DNA of 64,000 nucleotides from Chitinophagaceae bacterium (GTDB lineage Bacteria > Bacteroidota > Bacteroidia > Chitinophagales > Chitinophagaceae): positions 496,001 to 560,000 of the forward strand of contig JADJOC010000009.1 of the NCBI GenBank assembly GCA_016713965.1, in the 5' to 3' direction. Below, in pieces: positions 38,725 through 46,623 of this stretch. Below the pieces are notes generated by a model, which saw only the letters and a list, made by a program, of their open reading frames with translations, did not search any database and was not told where the DNA came from. A program made the translations under genes and the position numbers. Position 1 is the stretch's first letter, and the number at the start of each line of letters is the position of its first letter.

Positions 38725-39149
38725 AAAATATTTTTTTGGATACCAACGTTATAATTGACTTTTTAGCTAACCGACAACCATTCTCAATATATGCAGCAAA
38801 ACTTTTTAATTATTCTTTCTTAAAGAAAGCTAAAATTTATGTATCTGCTGTTTCGTATAATAATATTTATTATATACTTAAACAATCTTTGCCCAATAAA
38901 GAAACAATAGAACTATTAAATGAACTATCTGAAATGGTTGATGGTGCTGATGTTACAAAAAGCGTAATTAGTAAGACATTAAAAACCGATTTTAAAGATT
39001 TTGAAGATGCTATTCAATATTATTGTGCATTAAGCTTAAGTAAAATTGATTTTATTGTAACACGGGATACAAAAGATTTTAAAAAAAGCTCTATTCCCGT
39101 TCTGACACCCACAGAAGCTATAAGTTTATTAGAAAACATAGACAAATAA
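38721..39149 (+). CDS. PIN-domain toxin, VapC family
   Basis: This 142-residue endoribonuclease is of the PIN fold. Conserved acidic residues are visible: D7 in IFLDTNVIIDFL, D96 in KDFEDAIQYYCA, and D116 with D119 in IVTRDTKDF. VapC enzymes cleave tRNA or rRNA with Mg2+ and are neutralised by the cognate antitoxin, encoded just upstream with a 4-bp overlap. The sequence looks intact and active. The RNA target cannot be predicted. Confidence 0.88.
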   Translation: MKNIFLDTNVIIDFLANRQPFSIYAAKLFNYSFLKKAKIYVSAVSYNNIYYILKQSLPNKETIELLNELSEMVDGADVTKSVISKTLKTDFKDFEDAIQYYCALSLSKIDFIVTRDTKDFKKSSIPVLTPTEAISLLENIDK

Positions 39150-39237
39150 TTTCATTTACAATAAATTAGGATTATAATAAAACTAAAGAACAAACGGTCA
39201 ATAATTTCATCTACCAACTACATAAAACTAAAACTCC

Positions 39238-39849
39238 ATGGCAACAAAAATATATACAAAAACAGGAGATACAGGTCAAACCAGCCTTATAGGCGGCACC
39301 AAAGTACCTAAAAGCCATTTACGCATAGAAACTTATGGCACAATAGATGAGCTCAACTCATACATAGGCTTGCTTAATGATCATTTATCGGTTAAGCATA
39401 TTAAAGAAGTTATACGGGAAATCCAGGATAAATTTTTTATGCTAAACGGGGTAAAAGACATTTTAAGGGAAATACAGGACAGGTTGTTTACCATCGGCTC
39501 ATCGTTAGCCTGCGACCCGGATAAAGAGCCTTTGATGAAAATACCTGATTTAAAAGAAGAAGATGTTGTTTTTTTAGAGAATGAAATAGATGCAATGAAC
39601 GAAAAGCTGCCACCCATGAAATCTTTTATTTTGCCCTCCGGGGATGTAACCATTTCTACAGCACATATTGCCCGCTGTGTTTGCCGCCGGGCAGAAAGGT
39701 TGTGTGTAAATATGCAGCAGCATGATCTTTTTGTAGATACTTTAGTAATTAAATATTTAAACCGCCTGAGCGATTATCTTTTTGTAGTGGCCAGGTATAT
39801 TGCTTTTTTATTAAATGTTGCAGAAACACCCTGGAAACCAAGGGTGTAA
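39238..39849 (+). CDS. Cob(I)alamin adenosyltransferase, PduO type, with internal duplication
   Basis: This 203-residue enzyme transfers adenosyl from ATP to cob(I)alamin to form coenzyme B12. It has the N-terminal ATP-binding TKTGDTGQTSLIGGTKVPKS, the TYGTIDELNSYIGLL segment and the C-terminal CRRAERLCV with the conserved Arg. Between residues 55 and 82 the motif REIQDKFFMLNG/REIQDRLFTIGS occurs twice, about 18 codons apart. Homologues have it once. The DNA copies have diverged, so this looks like a real short tandem duplication. It may lengthen a helix and could affect trimer packing. Confidence 0.9.
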   Translation: MATKIYTKTGDTGQTSLIGGTKVPKSHLRIETYGTIDELNSYIGLLNDHLSVKHIKEVIREIQDKFFMLNGVKDILREIQDRLFTIGSSLACDPDKEPLMKIPDLKEEDVVFLENEIDAMNEKLPPMKSFILPSGDVTISTAHIARCVCRRAERLCVNMQQHDLFVDTLVIKYLNRLSDYLFVVARYIAFLLNVAETPWKPRV

Positions 39850-39905
39850 ATGATAGTTGAAAGCATTAAATAAATAAAACGCTGCATTAGTTGAATACTA
39901 ATCAA

Positions 39906-40562
39906 TTAAGTATTAATTATCCTTCCATCTTTCATGTGCAGCACCCTGTCGCTCATTTTTGCCAGTGTGTCATTATGCGTGACAATTAAAAAAGTTTGGT
40001 TAAAACGGTTGCGCAAGTCTATAAAAAGCTGGTGCAACGCCTCGGCATTAGCGCTATCCAAATTTCCTGTAGGTTCATCCGCCATAATAATAGCCGGATT
40101 ATTAATCAATGCCCTGGCCACCGCCACACGTTGCTGCTCGCCACCCGAAAGTTGCTGAGGTTTATGGTGCAACCTGTCGCCCAGGCTCAAAGTTTCTAAT
40201 AATTCAACAGCCCTTTGTATTGTTCCTTTTCTTTTGCCGCCAGCTATCCAACCCGGTATACTTACATTTTCCACAGCAGTAAATTCCGGTAATAGATGGT
40301 GAAACTGGAATACAAAGCCAATTTGTTTATTTCTGAAAGCAGATAATTTATTCCCTTTTAGTAAATCTACCCGCTGACCTTTTAACAGGATTTCTCCTTT
40401 ATCAGCATTATCCAAAGTGCCCAGAATGTGCAACAAGGTACTCTTTCCAGCCCCGGAAGACCCCACTATACTAACAATTTCCCCTGCAGCAATAGCAATA
40501 TCAACCCCTTTAAGCACTTGTAATGCGCCATATTTTTTTTGCACGTTTTTTGCTGATAACAT
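39906..40562 (-). CDS. ABC transporter ATP-binding protein, LolD-like
   Basis: This 218-residue ATPase has complete motifs: GSSGAGKSTLLHILG (Walker A, near residue 34), FVFQFHHLLPEFTA (Q-loop), LSGGEQQRVAVARAL, IIMADEPTGNLDS and VTHND. FQFHHLLPEFTAVENV is typical of LolD, which powers extraction of lipoproteins from the inner membrane with LolC and LolE. The permease genes are not in the window, so the assignment rests on sequence type alone. Confidence 0.88.
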   Translation of the reverse strand: MLSAKNVQKKYGALQVLKGVDIAIAAGEIVSIVGSSGAGKSTLLHILGTLDNADKGEILLKGQRVDLLKGNKLSAFRNKQIGFVFQFHHLLPEFTAVENVSIPGWIAGGKRKGTIQRAVELLETLSLGDRLHHKPQQLSGGEQQRVAVARALINNPAIIMADEPTGNLDSANAEALHQLFIDLRNRFNQTFLIVTHNDTLAKMSDRVLHMKDGRIINT

Positions 40563-40656
40563 ATTTGTAAAGTAAATAATTATTAGTGATTTTACACGTT
40601 AAAAAACATATTCCTTTTAAATAATAAAAGATTATGTTAAACGTAAAAAAAAACAC

Positions 40657-40688
40657 TTTTGGTTATTCAGTATGAACATATACATTTG
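40657..40688 (+). promoter_or_regulatory. Bacteroidota housekeeping promoter of the DUF2795 gene
   Basis: TTTTG (40657-40661), a 19-bp spacer and TACATTTG (40681-40688) fit the Bacteroidota consensus TTTG-N19/20-TAnnTTTG. The predicted transcript starts near 40695 and leaves a leader of about 18 bases before the ATG at 40713. Confidence 0.75.
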
Positions 40689-40712
40689 CAAAAAATAAAC
40701 TCATTTTAAGAT

Positions 40713-40934
40713 ATGTTTTGGACCCTAGAATTGGCCTCACACCTAGAAGATGCACCATGGCCGGCAACAAAAGATGAACTTATTGATTACTCAATACGCA
40801 GCGGTGCCCCTATTGAAGTAGTAGAAAATTTGCAAGAACTCGAAGATGAGGGCGAAATTTATGAAGGATTGGAAGATATCTGGCCGGATTACCCGAGCCA
40901 GGAAGATTTTTTCTTTAATGAAGATGAATATTAA
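40713..40934 (+). CDS. DUF2795 domain-containing protein
   Basis: This 73-residue acidic protein, MFWTLELASHLEDAPWPATK followed by DELIDYSIRSGAPIEVVENL, matches the small DUF2795 proteins that are almost universal in Bacteroidota. The tail is strongly acidic (EDIWPDYPSQEDFFFNEDEY). Function is unknown. High conservation, a strong promoter and a strong terminator suggest an abundant housekeeping protein, perhaps ribosome- or RNA-associated; that last point is speculation. Confidence 0.88.
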   Translation: MFWTLELASHLEDAPWPATKDELIDYSIRSGAPIEVVENLQELEDEGEIYEGLEDIWPDYPSQEDFFFNEDEY

Positions 40935-41050
40935 TCAATTTATCAGGATGCTTACTTGATTGTATTTGTACTTTGCAATCCTTATACTATTTAATCATTT
41001 TTCTTCAAATAGTATAATACAAGAAAATATAAAAAAGTTTTGGTATAAAT

Positions 41051-41084
41051 AAAAAGGATAGTGCAATAACCACTATCCTTTTTA
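41051..41084. terminator. Bidirectional Rho-independent terminator
   Basis: AAAAAGGATAGTG and CACTATCCTTTTT form a perfect 13-bp stem with a 7-nt loop. It serves the DUF2795 gene on the plus strand and the T9SS-domain remnant (stop at 41105) on the minus strand. Confidence 0.9.
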
Positions 41085-41685
41085 TTTGTTTATAGTATTA
41101 TAGTCTATTGTACAACGATAGGTTTAGTGTAAACTTTTAAACTATCCTGTACTTTCACAAAATACATATCTGGCTTTAAATGGGCTACAGGCAATGATAT
41201 TTTATTGATGCCTTTTCTAGGTATAATACTGAAAAATGGTTGTTAAAAACTGCTAAGAAGTATTATAGTAAAAGATTTGACAGAAGTTTGATGAAACACG
41301 TTTCATCAAACTTTTATTTTTATGAACATTTCAAAAAAAAAAGCGATGCTGGTCATGTGGGCAGCTGAAGGTAATTGGCTGGGGAAAACGCCATGGTAAA
41401 CAAAGATTTAAGTGCAAAAATTGCGGGATTTTATTTACCTCTAACAGGAAAGAACAGCGTATAAAAAATCGGTTTACCTGGTTTAAAAAATGGGTATTGG
41501 AACGACAAACTTATAAGACATTATCAAGGGACAGTGGTTATTCAATAGATACACTTCAACGAACATTTTATACGCTACTTGAGCAAGCGCCTCAGATAAA
41601 AATTATTAAAAGAGGCCAGGTAAATCTTAGAATAGATGCTACTTATTTTAAAAAGTTTTGTTTATTGGCTTACCAGGATGATTTA

Positions 41686-42794
41686 TACTAATTTGCTTTA
41701 ATAATTCCGAATTTAAAGTTTAATAAGGATTTCATATCTGCAATCCTGTCATTAAAAGTCTGGAAAAATGTTTCAACGGCATTTTCAAATAAAGTATAAT
41801 TTTCGTAGTATTTATTCTTCATTATTTTCTTTTTAAAATACCGCCATAATCTTTCTATTAAGTTTAAGTTTGGACTATAAGGGGGTAAATAAATAAGGTC
41901 AATGCCCAATTTTTTGCTTTTCCTGTACAATATAACTACGCTGGTATCTTGCATTATCTAAAATAATACAGATACTGGTAGCACTAGAATACTGTTGTCT
42001 TAATTCTCCTAAAAATGCTTCTATCACTTCGGCACAACAATTTTCTTCTGTCAGCATAATAGTTGGTTCAAAAGTTACCAGGTTAACTGCACCAATAATA
42101 TTGAGTCGCTTTCTTCCAGTGTTGGCCAACACTTTTTTTAGTGCCCTTAAGCCCTGTTGGTTGCCAGGCGTAATCGTTTTCATTATTGTGTATCTGGTGC
42201 ATAGGGTCTAAATACAATAATATTTCTTTATCATCATTACAGGCACACCTATAAAGTTGATCCATCAATTGTATGAAAGATTCCTGTATTTGTTCTGAGG
42301 GAATTTTTCCTGGAATCAGTCTTGTCTTTTTATAAGAGCAATGGAGTTTTTTTTACAATAGCGGCTTAACCAACTATGCTCTACTGTAATTGAATGCTTG
42401 GTTTCTAAAAATCCTGCAACTCAGAAAGCTTGCCGATGGATTGCTCCCTGATATGCTTTATCAGTAAATCTTTAATAGCATCCAAAGCAGAGGGCCTTCT
42501 GCCTTCATAATGCAATTTACTTAAGCCTCCCAACCGGGCTTTATTAAACAGCTTAATCCAATCGGTTACAGTGTCTATATTAATACCGAGAGTAGTGGCT
42601 ATTTTCTTTTAGGAAACCCTTCATGCGCCATCCAAATACATTGGTAGCGACGAAGTATTTTCCCATCTTTTTCGCTGCGTCTTAGTCTCTTTAATGCTGA
42701 AACCTCATCAGAAGAAAGATCAATTGTGTAAGCCATATATATTTGAGTTGGTTACGCAAATATAATAAATCGGAATTATTTAAGCAAATAAGTA
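41686..42794 (-). mobile_element. IS630-family element nested in the IS256-like transposase
   Basis: This 1,109-bp element has near-perfect terminal inverted repeats, TACTAATTTGCTTTAATAAT against TACTTATTTGCTTAAATAAT. It is flanked by TA on both sides (41684-41685 and 42795-42796), the IS630/Tc1 target. Excising it with one TA restores the IS256-like reading frame (DDL-Y-GYTQL), in agreement with the uninterrupted second copy (DDL-D-GYTQL). The insertion is therefore later than the IS256-like one. Confidence 0.92.
41688..42736 (-). pseudogene. IS630-family transposase, multiply frameshifted
   Basis: The predicted start is ATG 42734-42736 (MAYTIDLSSDEVSALKRLRR), with a helix-turn-helix region (KIATTLGINIDTVTDWIKLF, then GRRPSAL) in the next frame. 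The DDE catalytic domain follows in further frames: VNLVTFEPTIMLTEENCC, IILDNARYQRS, and DLIYLPPYSPNLNLIERLWR with the last Glu. At least four frame changes are needed to connect them. Some may be sequencing errors, so activity cannot be judged. The stop codon lies within the terminal inverted repeat. Confidence 0.82.
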
Positions 42795-43438
42795 TATATG
42801 GATATACACAGCTTATCAGATTTTCTGATGGAGAACATTATGTAGAAATTAAAGAGGATTTAGATAACCTTATTCGCTTAGGATTACAATTAGAAAGTAT
42901 TACCACCGATGGCCATAAAAGCATATTAAAAGCAATCAAAAATCTATATCTGATGTTAAAGTGCAGCGTTGCCTTGTCCATATCCAGCGTATGTGCCTGT
43001 TGTGGCTTACACGCTATCCCAAGCATGAATCAGGCCAGCAACTTCGAGGTTTAATTTTAATGCTGCTGAGAATAAAAACACACAATGATAAGTTGTTTTG
43101 GATTAAACAACTTGATAACTGGTATGTAATACATAAGGTATATATTAATGAGAAAACATTTAAGGAAAATTCTAAAAGATATTGGTACACTCACAAATTA
43201 TTAAGGCGATCCTATTTTACCATAAAAAGAGCTTTACCTAATATGTTTCATTACTTATCTAACCCAAAAATACCTCATACAACAAATGGCATAGAAGGTT
43301 ACTTTAGCCATTTAAAAAATCATTTAGATTTACACAGGGGTCTTACTCCAAAAAACAGAATCAACTTTATTAAGTGGTATGTATATTTTTCTAACAAAAA
43401 ATGAGTTTTTAAAGCCATTGGGCTTACCAGAAAATGCA

Positions 43439-43467
43439 AAAAAGAGCAGCAAAACGCTGCTCTTTTT
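43439..43467. terminator. Terminator hairpin inside IS256-like element
   Basis: AAAAAGAGCAGC and GCTGCTCTTTTT form a 12-bp perfect stem 35 bp past the transposase stop. The second IS copy carries the same hairpin near 52640-52665. It would stop transcription in both directions at the IS edge. Confidence 0.75.
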
Positions 43468-43911
43468 CAGTATAAGCTCTAATCTTATTGCTGATAAGTT
43501 GGTCTCCACCAGAGCTTATTTCCTCTTCAGATTAGATGACGCATTATAAGAATTTTCTTGGAAAAATCCACCAACCATTTTTCAGTACATTACCCTTTTC
43601 TAAAGGTATATTTATTTTGCAATACATGGTTGCCCATAGTATTGATCAAACTCAAAGTAACAAGAGTATTTTTTTCAGCCCTATATTCCACATTAAGCTG
43701 TACAGTAGCCGGATTAGGATATACCACCATATTATCCACCGAAGTATTATCCATAACAGAAAGAGGAGCAATAACTCCGGTATCAACAGAATTTTACTTA
43801 ACGGACGAAGGTTTTAGTTAATGTAAGTGTCTGAATATAAGCAAATTAGAAATAGAAGTAAGAATATTAAGTGAATGAAATATAAAATATAGAGTTATTA
43901 GGAAATTCATC

Positions 43912-44694
43912 TTACCAGCTACCACTTGCGCCACCGCCACCACCGCTACCTCCACCAAAACCACCGAATCCGCCACCCGAGCTATCACCTCCAAATCCGC
44001 TACCGCCTCTGCCACTACCTAACATACTTCCCCAAAATATGGTGCTGCCTAACCCACGCATGCCCCGCCTGCTCATAAACGTTCCACCACCGCCCCTTCC
44101 ACGGGAAGAAATTGCTAAAATAATTATGATAAGGATAATATAAAAAATGCCGCTGTGTCCCGGTTTACTTTTTTTCTTATATCCTTTAGGAGCCACATAT
44201 TCCCCTTTTACTGCCTGCATAATAGTATTAATCCCATTATTAATACCGCCATAATAATCATCTCCCTTAAAAAATGGCACAATAACTTCATCAATGATTT
44301 GCTTAGCAGTAACATCTGGTAAAGCTCCCTCTAACCCATATCCTGTAGTAATATTTAATTTCCTGTCATCTTTAGCAATTAATAAAACTACGCCGTTATT
44401 ATTTTTATTTCCTACTCCCCACGCTCTTAACAATTCAACATTAAAATCTGCTATATCTTTTCCTCCGAGTGTAGGCACAATCACAACGGCTATTTGGATA
44501 GAAGTGCTGTCATCAAACATTACCAGCTTATCCTCCAATGCCTGGGTTTGGTCTCCTGTTAAAATACCGGCAAAATCATTTACCAAAGTTTGTTTACCTG
44601 TTCTTGCTTTTAGCAAATCATCCGGCTTAAAGTTGGTTTGCGAAAAAGCAACAACTGTAATAAATAAAAATAATATAGAAAAAAATTTCTTCAT
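43912..44694 (-). CDS. TPM-domain membrane protein (YgcG-like) with Gly-rich tail
   Basis: This 260-residue exported protein starts with a signal peptide (TVVAFSQ). The TPM phosphatase-like domain follows: VNDFAGILTGDQTQALEDKL, SIQIAVVIVPTLGGKDIADF and NGVVLLIAKDDRKLNITTGYGLEG, each shortened here to 20 or fewer residues where needed. One transmembrane helix (IFYIILIIIILAISS) is next. The tail of about 60 residues is Gly/Ser/Phe-rich (GFGGFGGGSGGGGGASGSW). TPM proteins accompany LemA proteins and are linked to photosystem repair in plants, but bacterial function is unclear. It is 231 bp from the next TPM gene, with a palindromic repeat between. Confidence 0.88.
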   Translation of the reverse strand: MKKFFSILFLFITVVAFSQTNFKPDDLLKARTGKQTLVNDFAGILTGDQTQALEDKLVMFDDSTSIQIAVVIVPTLGGKDIADFNVELLRAWGVGNKNNNGVVLLIAKDDRKLNITTGYGLEGALPDVTAKQIIDEVIVPFFKGDDYYGGINNGINTIMQAVKGEYVAPKGYKKKSKPGHSGIFYIILIIIILAISSRGRGGGGTFMSRRGMRGLGSTIFWGSMLGSGRGGSGFGGDSSGGGFGGFGGGSGGGGGASGSW

Positions 44695-44833
44695 GTAGTG
44701 CTGTGTGTTCTGTGTTTATTATTGGTAAATTTACCAAATACAATTCTTTTGTTACAAACTTGTGTACCCAGATTAAGCTTCATTGACACTCCATTCAACA
44801 ATTATTTCTTTGGTCATATTTAATTATGTTTTG

Positions 44834-44861
44834 TTTATAAACATACCGCTCTTACGGAGCT
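44834..44861. repeat. Interspersed palindromic repeat copy
   Basis: TTTATAAACATACCGCTCTT followed by ACGGAGCT repeats the motif seen at 6636-6660 and, in reverse, at 36934-36960. It lies in the 231-bp spacer 44695-44925, which holds no gene. Confidence 0.6.
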
Positions 44862-44925
44862 GAATGTTTATACCCAATACCCTAATTACAAATTCCCAAT
44901 TCCTAATCTTTCATACCCCAATACC

Positions 44926-45387
44926 TTATTTACCAAAAACAATATTATCAGGTAATTCATTTTTATCTTCTGAACTAATGTAAGGAAATTTTTCTTTTAA
45001 TGTTTGGCCTACATGAAGTATACAATGTAAAACCCCATCGCATACTTTTTGCTCCTTAAAACGAACCAGCATCTCTTTTATCTCTGCATCCCAATAAGCC
45101 TGGCCTACAGCATTATAAATACCTTCATCTGCAAATAACGCTATTTCGTGATGAGTGGTAGCTAGGTAAATAAGCACCCCGTTTCTGTGAGCAGTTTTAT
45201 CCATTTGTAATTTAAAAAATATTTCAGCAGCCCTATCGATAGTTGATACCAGTGGGTTTTTACTTTCAATAAAAAGCCGTATTTCACCGCTGGTTTGCTG
45301 CTCCGCTATACGAATGGCTTCTACCAGGCGATCCTGTTCGCTTGCAGTAAAATATTGTTTCTTTTTAAGAAATGGGAAAAAGCGCAT
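44926..45387 (-). CDS. TPM-domain protein, soluble form
   Basis: This 153-residue protein contains a short TPM domain: LVEAIRIAEQQTSGEIRLFI, then AHRNGVLIYLATTHHEIALF and ADEGIYNAVGQAYWD. There is no signal peptide or membrane helix, unlike the larger TPM gene downstream. It starts 5 bp after the LemA stop, so it is in the same operon. This group is often annotated as TPM or DUF5130-like protein. Its molecular role is unknown. Confidence 0.85.
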   Translation of the reverse strand: MRFFPFLKKKQYFTASEQDRLVEAIRIAEQQTSGEIRLFIESKNPLVSTIDRAAEIFFKLQMDKTAHRNGVLIYLATTHHEIALFADEGIYNAVGQAYWDAEIKEMLVRFKEQKVCDGVLHCILHVGQTLKEKFPYISSEDKNELPDNIVFGK

Positions 45388-45392
45388 GGAGG

Positions 45393-45977
45393 TTAATTAA
45401 AATTTATTTCGATTGATTTATTCGCCCCGGTATCAGATTGGAAACCCTCTCTTGGTTTAAAACCAAACATACCTGCTACAATTTTTGCAGGAAAATTTCT
45501 TACTGAATTATTGTAACTGGCGATAGCTTCGTTAAAGTCTTTCCGGGCAAATTTTATTCTTCGTTCCGTTCCTTCCAGCTGTGCCTGCAAACCTGCAAAA
45601 GCAGCAGTTCCTTTTAAAGCAGGAAATGCCTCCAGGCTAATTAATAATTTATTAGCTGCTGATGCCAGATCATCCTGTAGCTTAACCTGCTGGTTAAATT
45701 TACCAGCAGCAATTTCATCACCGGATATGGTAACAGCTGCTGCCTTATTTCTTGCTTCAGTTATCTGCAATAGTGTTGTTGATTCAAAATCAGCCTGGCC
45801 TTTTACTACATTTACCAGGCTGGGTATTAAATCAATCCTGCGCTGGTAAGTAGCTTGTACTTCACTCCACTGTTTTTTTACTGCTTCTTCTTTTTTTATC
45901 AATGAATTATAAGTAACAATAAAAAAAACAGCTATAGCAACTAAAATGGCTACAATTATAAATGTATAACGCTTCAT
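45393..45977 (-). CDS. LemA family protein 2
   Basis: This 194-residue protein has an N-terminal anchor (FIIVAILVAIAVFFIVTYN). The LemA helical core follows: LIKKEEAVKKQWSEVQATYQ, RIDLIPSLVNVVKG and LQAQLEGTERRIKFARKDFN, then VRNFPAKIVAGMFGFKPREG. LemA proteins are membrane-anchored with an extracytoplasmic four-helix bundle; the function is not firmly known. It lies 5 bp after the other LemA gene and is its paralogue. The pair plus two TPM genes form one operon. Confidence 0.92.
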   Translation of the reverse strand: MKRYTFIIVAILVAIAVFFIVTYNSLIKKEEAVKKQWSEVQATYQRRIDLIPSLVNVVKGQADFESTTLLQITEARNKAAAVTISGDEIAAGKFNQQVKLQDDLASAANKLLISLEAFPALKGTAAFAGLQAQLEGTERRIKFARKDFNEAIASYNNSVRNFPAKIVAGMFGFKPREGFQSDTGANKSIEINFN

Positions 45978-45982
45978 GGCTG

Positions 45983-46567
45983 TTAAAATTTAACTTCCGG
46001 CGCTTTTTCTGCACCTGCATCAGCTTTAAAGCCTTCTTTTTGCTTAAAGCCAAACATGCCGCCTAACATATTCATTGGGAATGACCTCACTTTGGTATTA
46101 TATTCATTGACAGCGTCATTAAAAATCTTCCTGGAATTTTTAATGCTATTTTCAATACCTTCCAATTGCCCTTGCAATTGCGTAAAATTTTGATTGGCTT
46201 TTAAATCAGGATATTTTTCCACTACAGCCAGTAAACGGCTTAATGAACCGCTCAACTGTCCTTGTGCTTCCTGGAATTTGGCCATATTTTCCGGGGTTAA
46301 ATTATCTGCATTAATATTTACAGAGGTAGCTTTTGATCGTGCTTCTACCAGCTGAACCAAAGTTTCTTTTTCAAAATTAGCAGCACCTTTTACGGTGTTT
46401 ACAAGGTTACCAACAAGGTCGGTACGGTTTTGATATTCAGTCTGAACATTATTCCAGGCTTTTTTTACATTTTCATCTTGTTTTACCAGGCCATTGTAAC
46501 CACTGCAGCCCCAAAAACCTAAAATAACTACAATTGCTAAAAAAATTAATAATCCTGAACGTTTCAT
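45983..46567 (-). CDS. LemA family lipoprotein 1
   Basis: This 194-residue LemA protein is first in the LemA-LemA-TPM-TPM operon. Its anchor ends in a possible lipobox (VVILGFWGC), so it is probably a lipoprotein, whereas its paralogue is a plain membrane anchor. The core reads DENVKKAWNNVQTEYQNRTD, LVGNLVNTVKG and LQGQLEGIENSIKNSRKIFN, then VRSFPMNMLGGMFGFKQKEG. The two copies align over their whole length, indicating tandem duplication. Confidence 0.92.
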   Translation of the reverse strand: MKRSGLLIFLAIVVILGFWGCSGYNGLVKQDENVKKAWNNVQTEYQNRTDLVGNLVNTVKGAANFEKETLVQLVEARSKATSVNINADNLTPENMAKFQEAQGQLSGSLSRLLAVVEKYPDLKANQNFTQLQGQLEGIENSIKNSRKIFNDAVNEYNTKVRSFPMNMLGGMFGFKQKEGFKADAGAEKAPEVKF

Positions 46568-46623
46568 GTGTTTACATTTAAATGGTAAGAAATTAAAAAT
46601 AATGCTTTTATAAATAAATCAAC

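Larger units (their letters stand above)
41322..43404 (+). pseudogene. Transposase of IS256-like element, copy 1, split by IS630
   Basis: The N-terminal part has a zinc-ribbon, RCWSCGQLKVIGWGKRHGKQ then FKCKNCG. A helical DNA-binding part follows (KTLSRDSGYSIDTLQRTFYT), then IDATYFKKFCLLAYQDDLY, where the IS630 element enters. After it, GYTQLIRFSDGEHYVEIKED, CLVHIQRMCLLWLTRYPKH, KRYWYTHKLLRRSYFTIKRA and TTNGIEGYFSHLKNHLDLHR match the IS256 variant Zn-binding transposases of Bacteroidota. The A-run after the start codon has 10 A here and 8 in copy 2, whereas 9 would be in frame. Run-length error is the simplest explanation. Confidence 0.85.
41220..43594 (+). mobile_element. IS256-family-like element (variant Zn-binding transposase), copy 1, interrupted by IS630
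   Basis: The element runs from GGTATAATACTGAAAAATGG to the inverted end CCATTTTTCAGTACATTACC. It is flanked by an exact 8-bp duplication CTTTTCTA (41212-41219 and 43595-43602), as expected for IS256-type transposition. Without the nested IS630 it is about 1,264 bp, matching copy 2 (1,261 bp). A perfect palindrome AAGTTTGATGAAAC/GTTTCATCAAACTT lies just before the transposase start. A terminator hairpin (43439-43467) lies just after its end. Confidence 0.9.
41105..43793 (-). pseudogene. T9SS type A sorting-domain remnant split by nested IS elements
   Basis: Removing the insertion and one copy of its 8-bp target duplication joins two open pieces exactly in frame: VVYPNPATVQLNVEYRAEKN and HVLQNKYTFRKG, then INKISLPVAHLKPDMYFVKV and a stop at 41105. 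This is a classic type A Por-secretion C-terminal domain. Upstream of 43793 the frame is closed by stops and I find no passenger domain or signal peptide before the TPM gene at 43912. It is therefore a remnant of a secreted protein gene that had lost its 5' part before or after the insertion. Confidence 0.78.

Noticed and set aside
41286..41315. Palindrome in the IS256-like element as a separate regulatory element
   Set aside because: It is identical in both IS copies and is therefore part of the element, so it is noted there.
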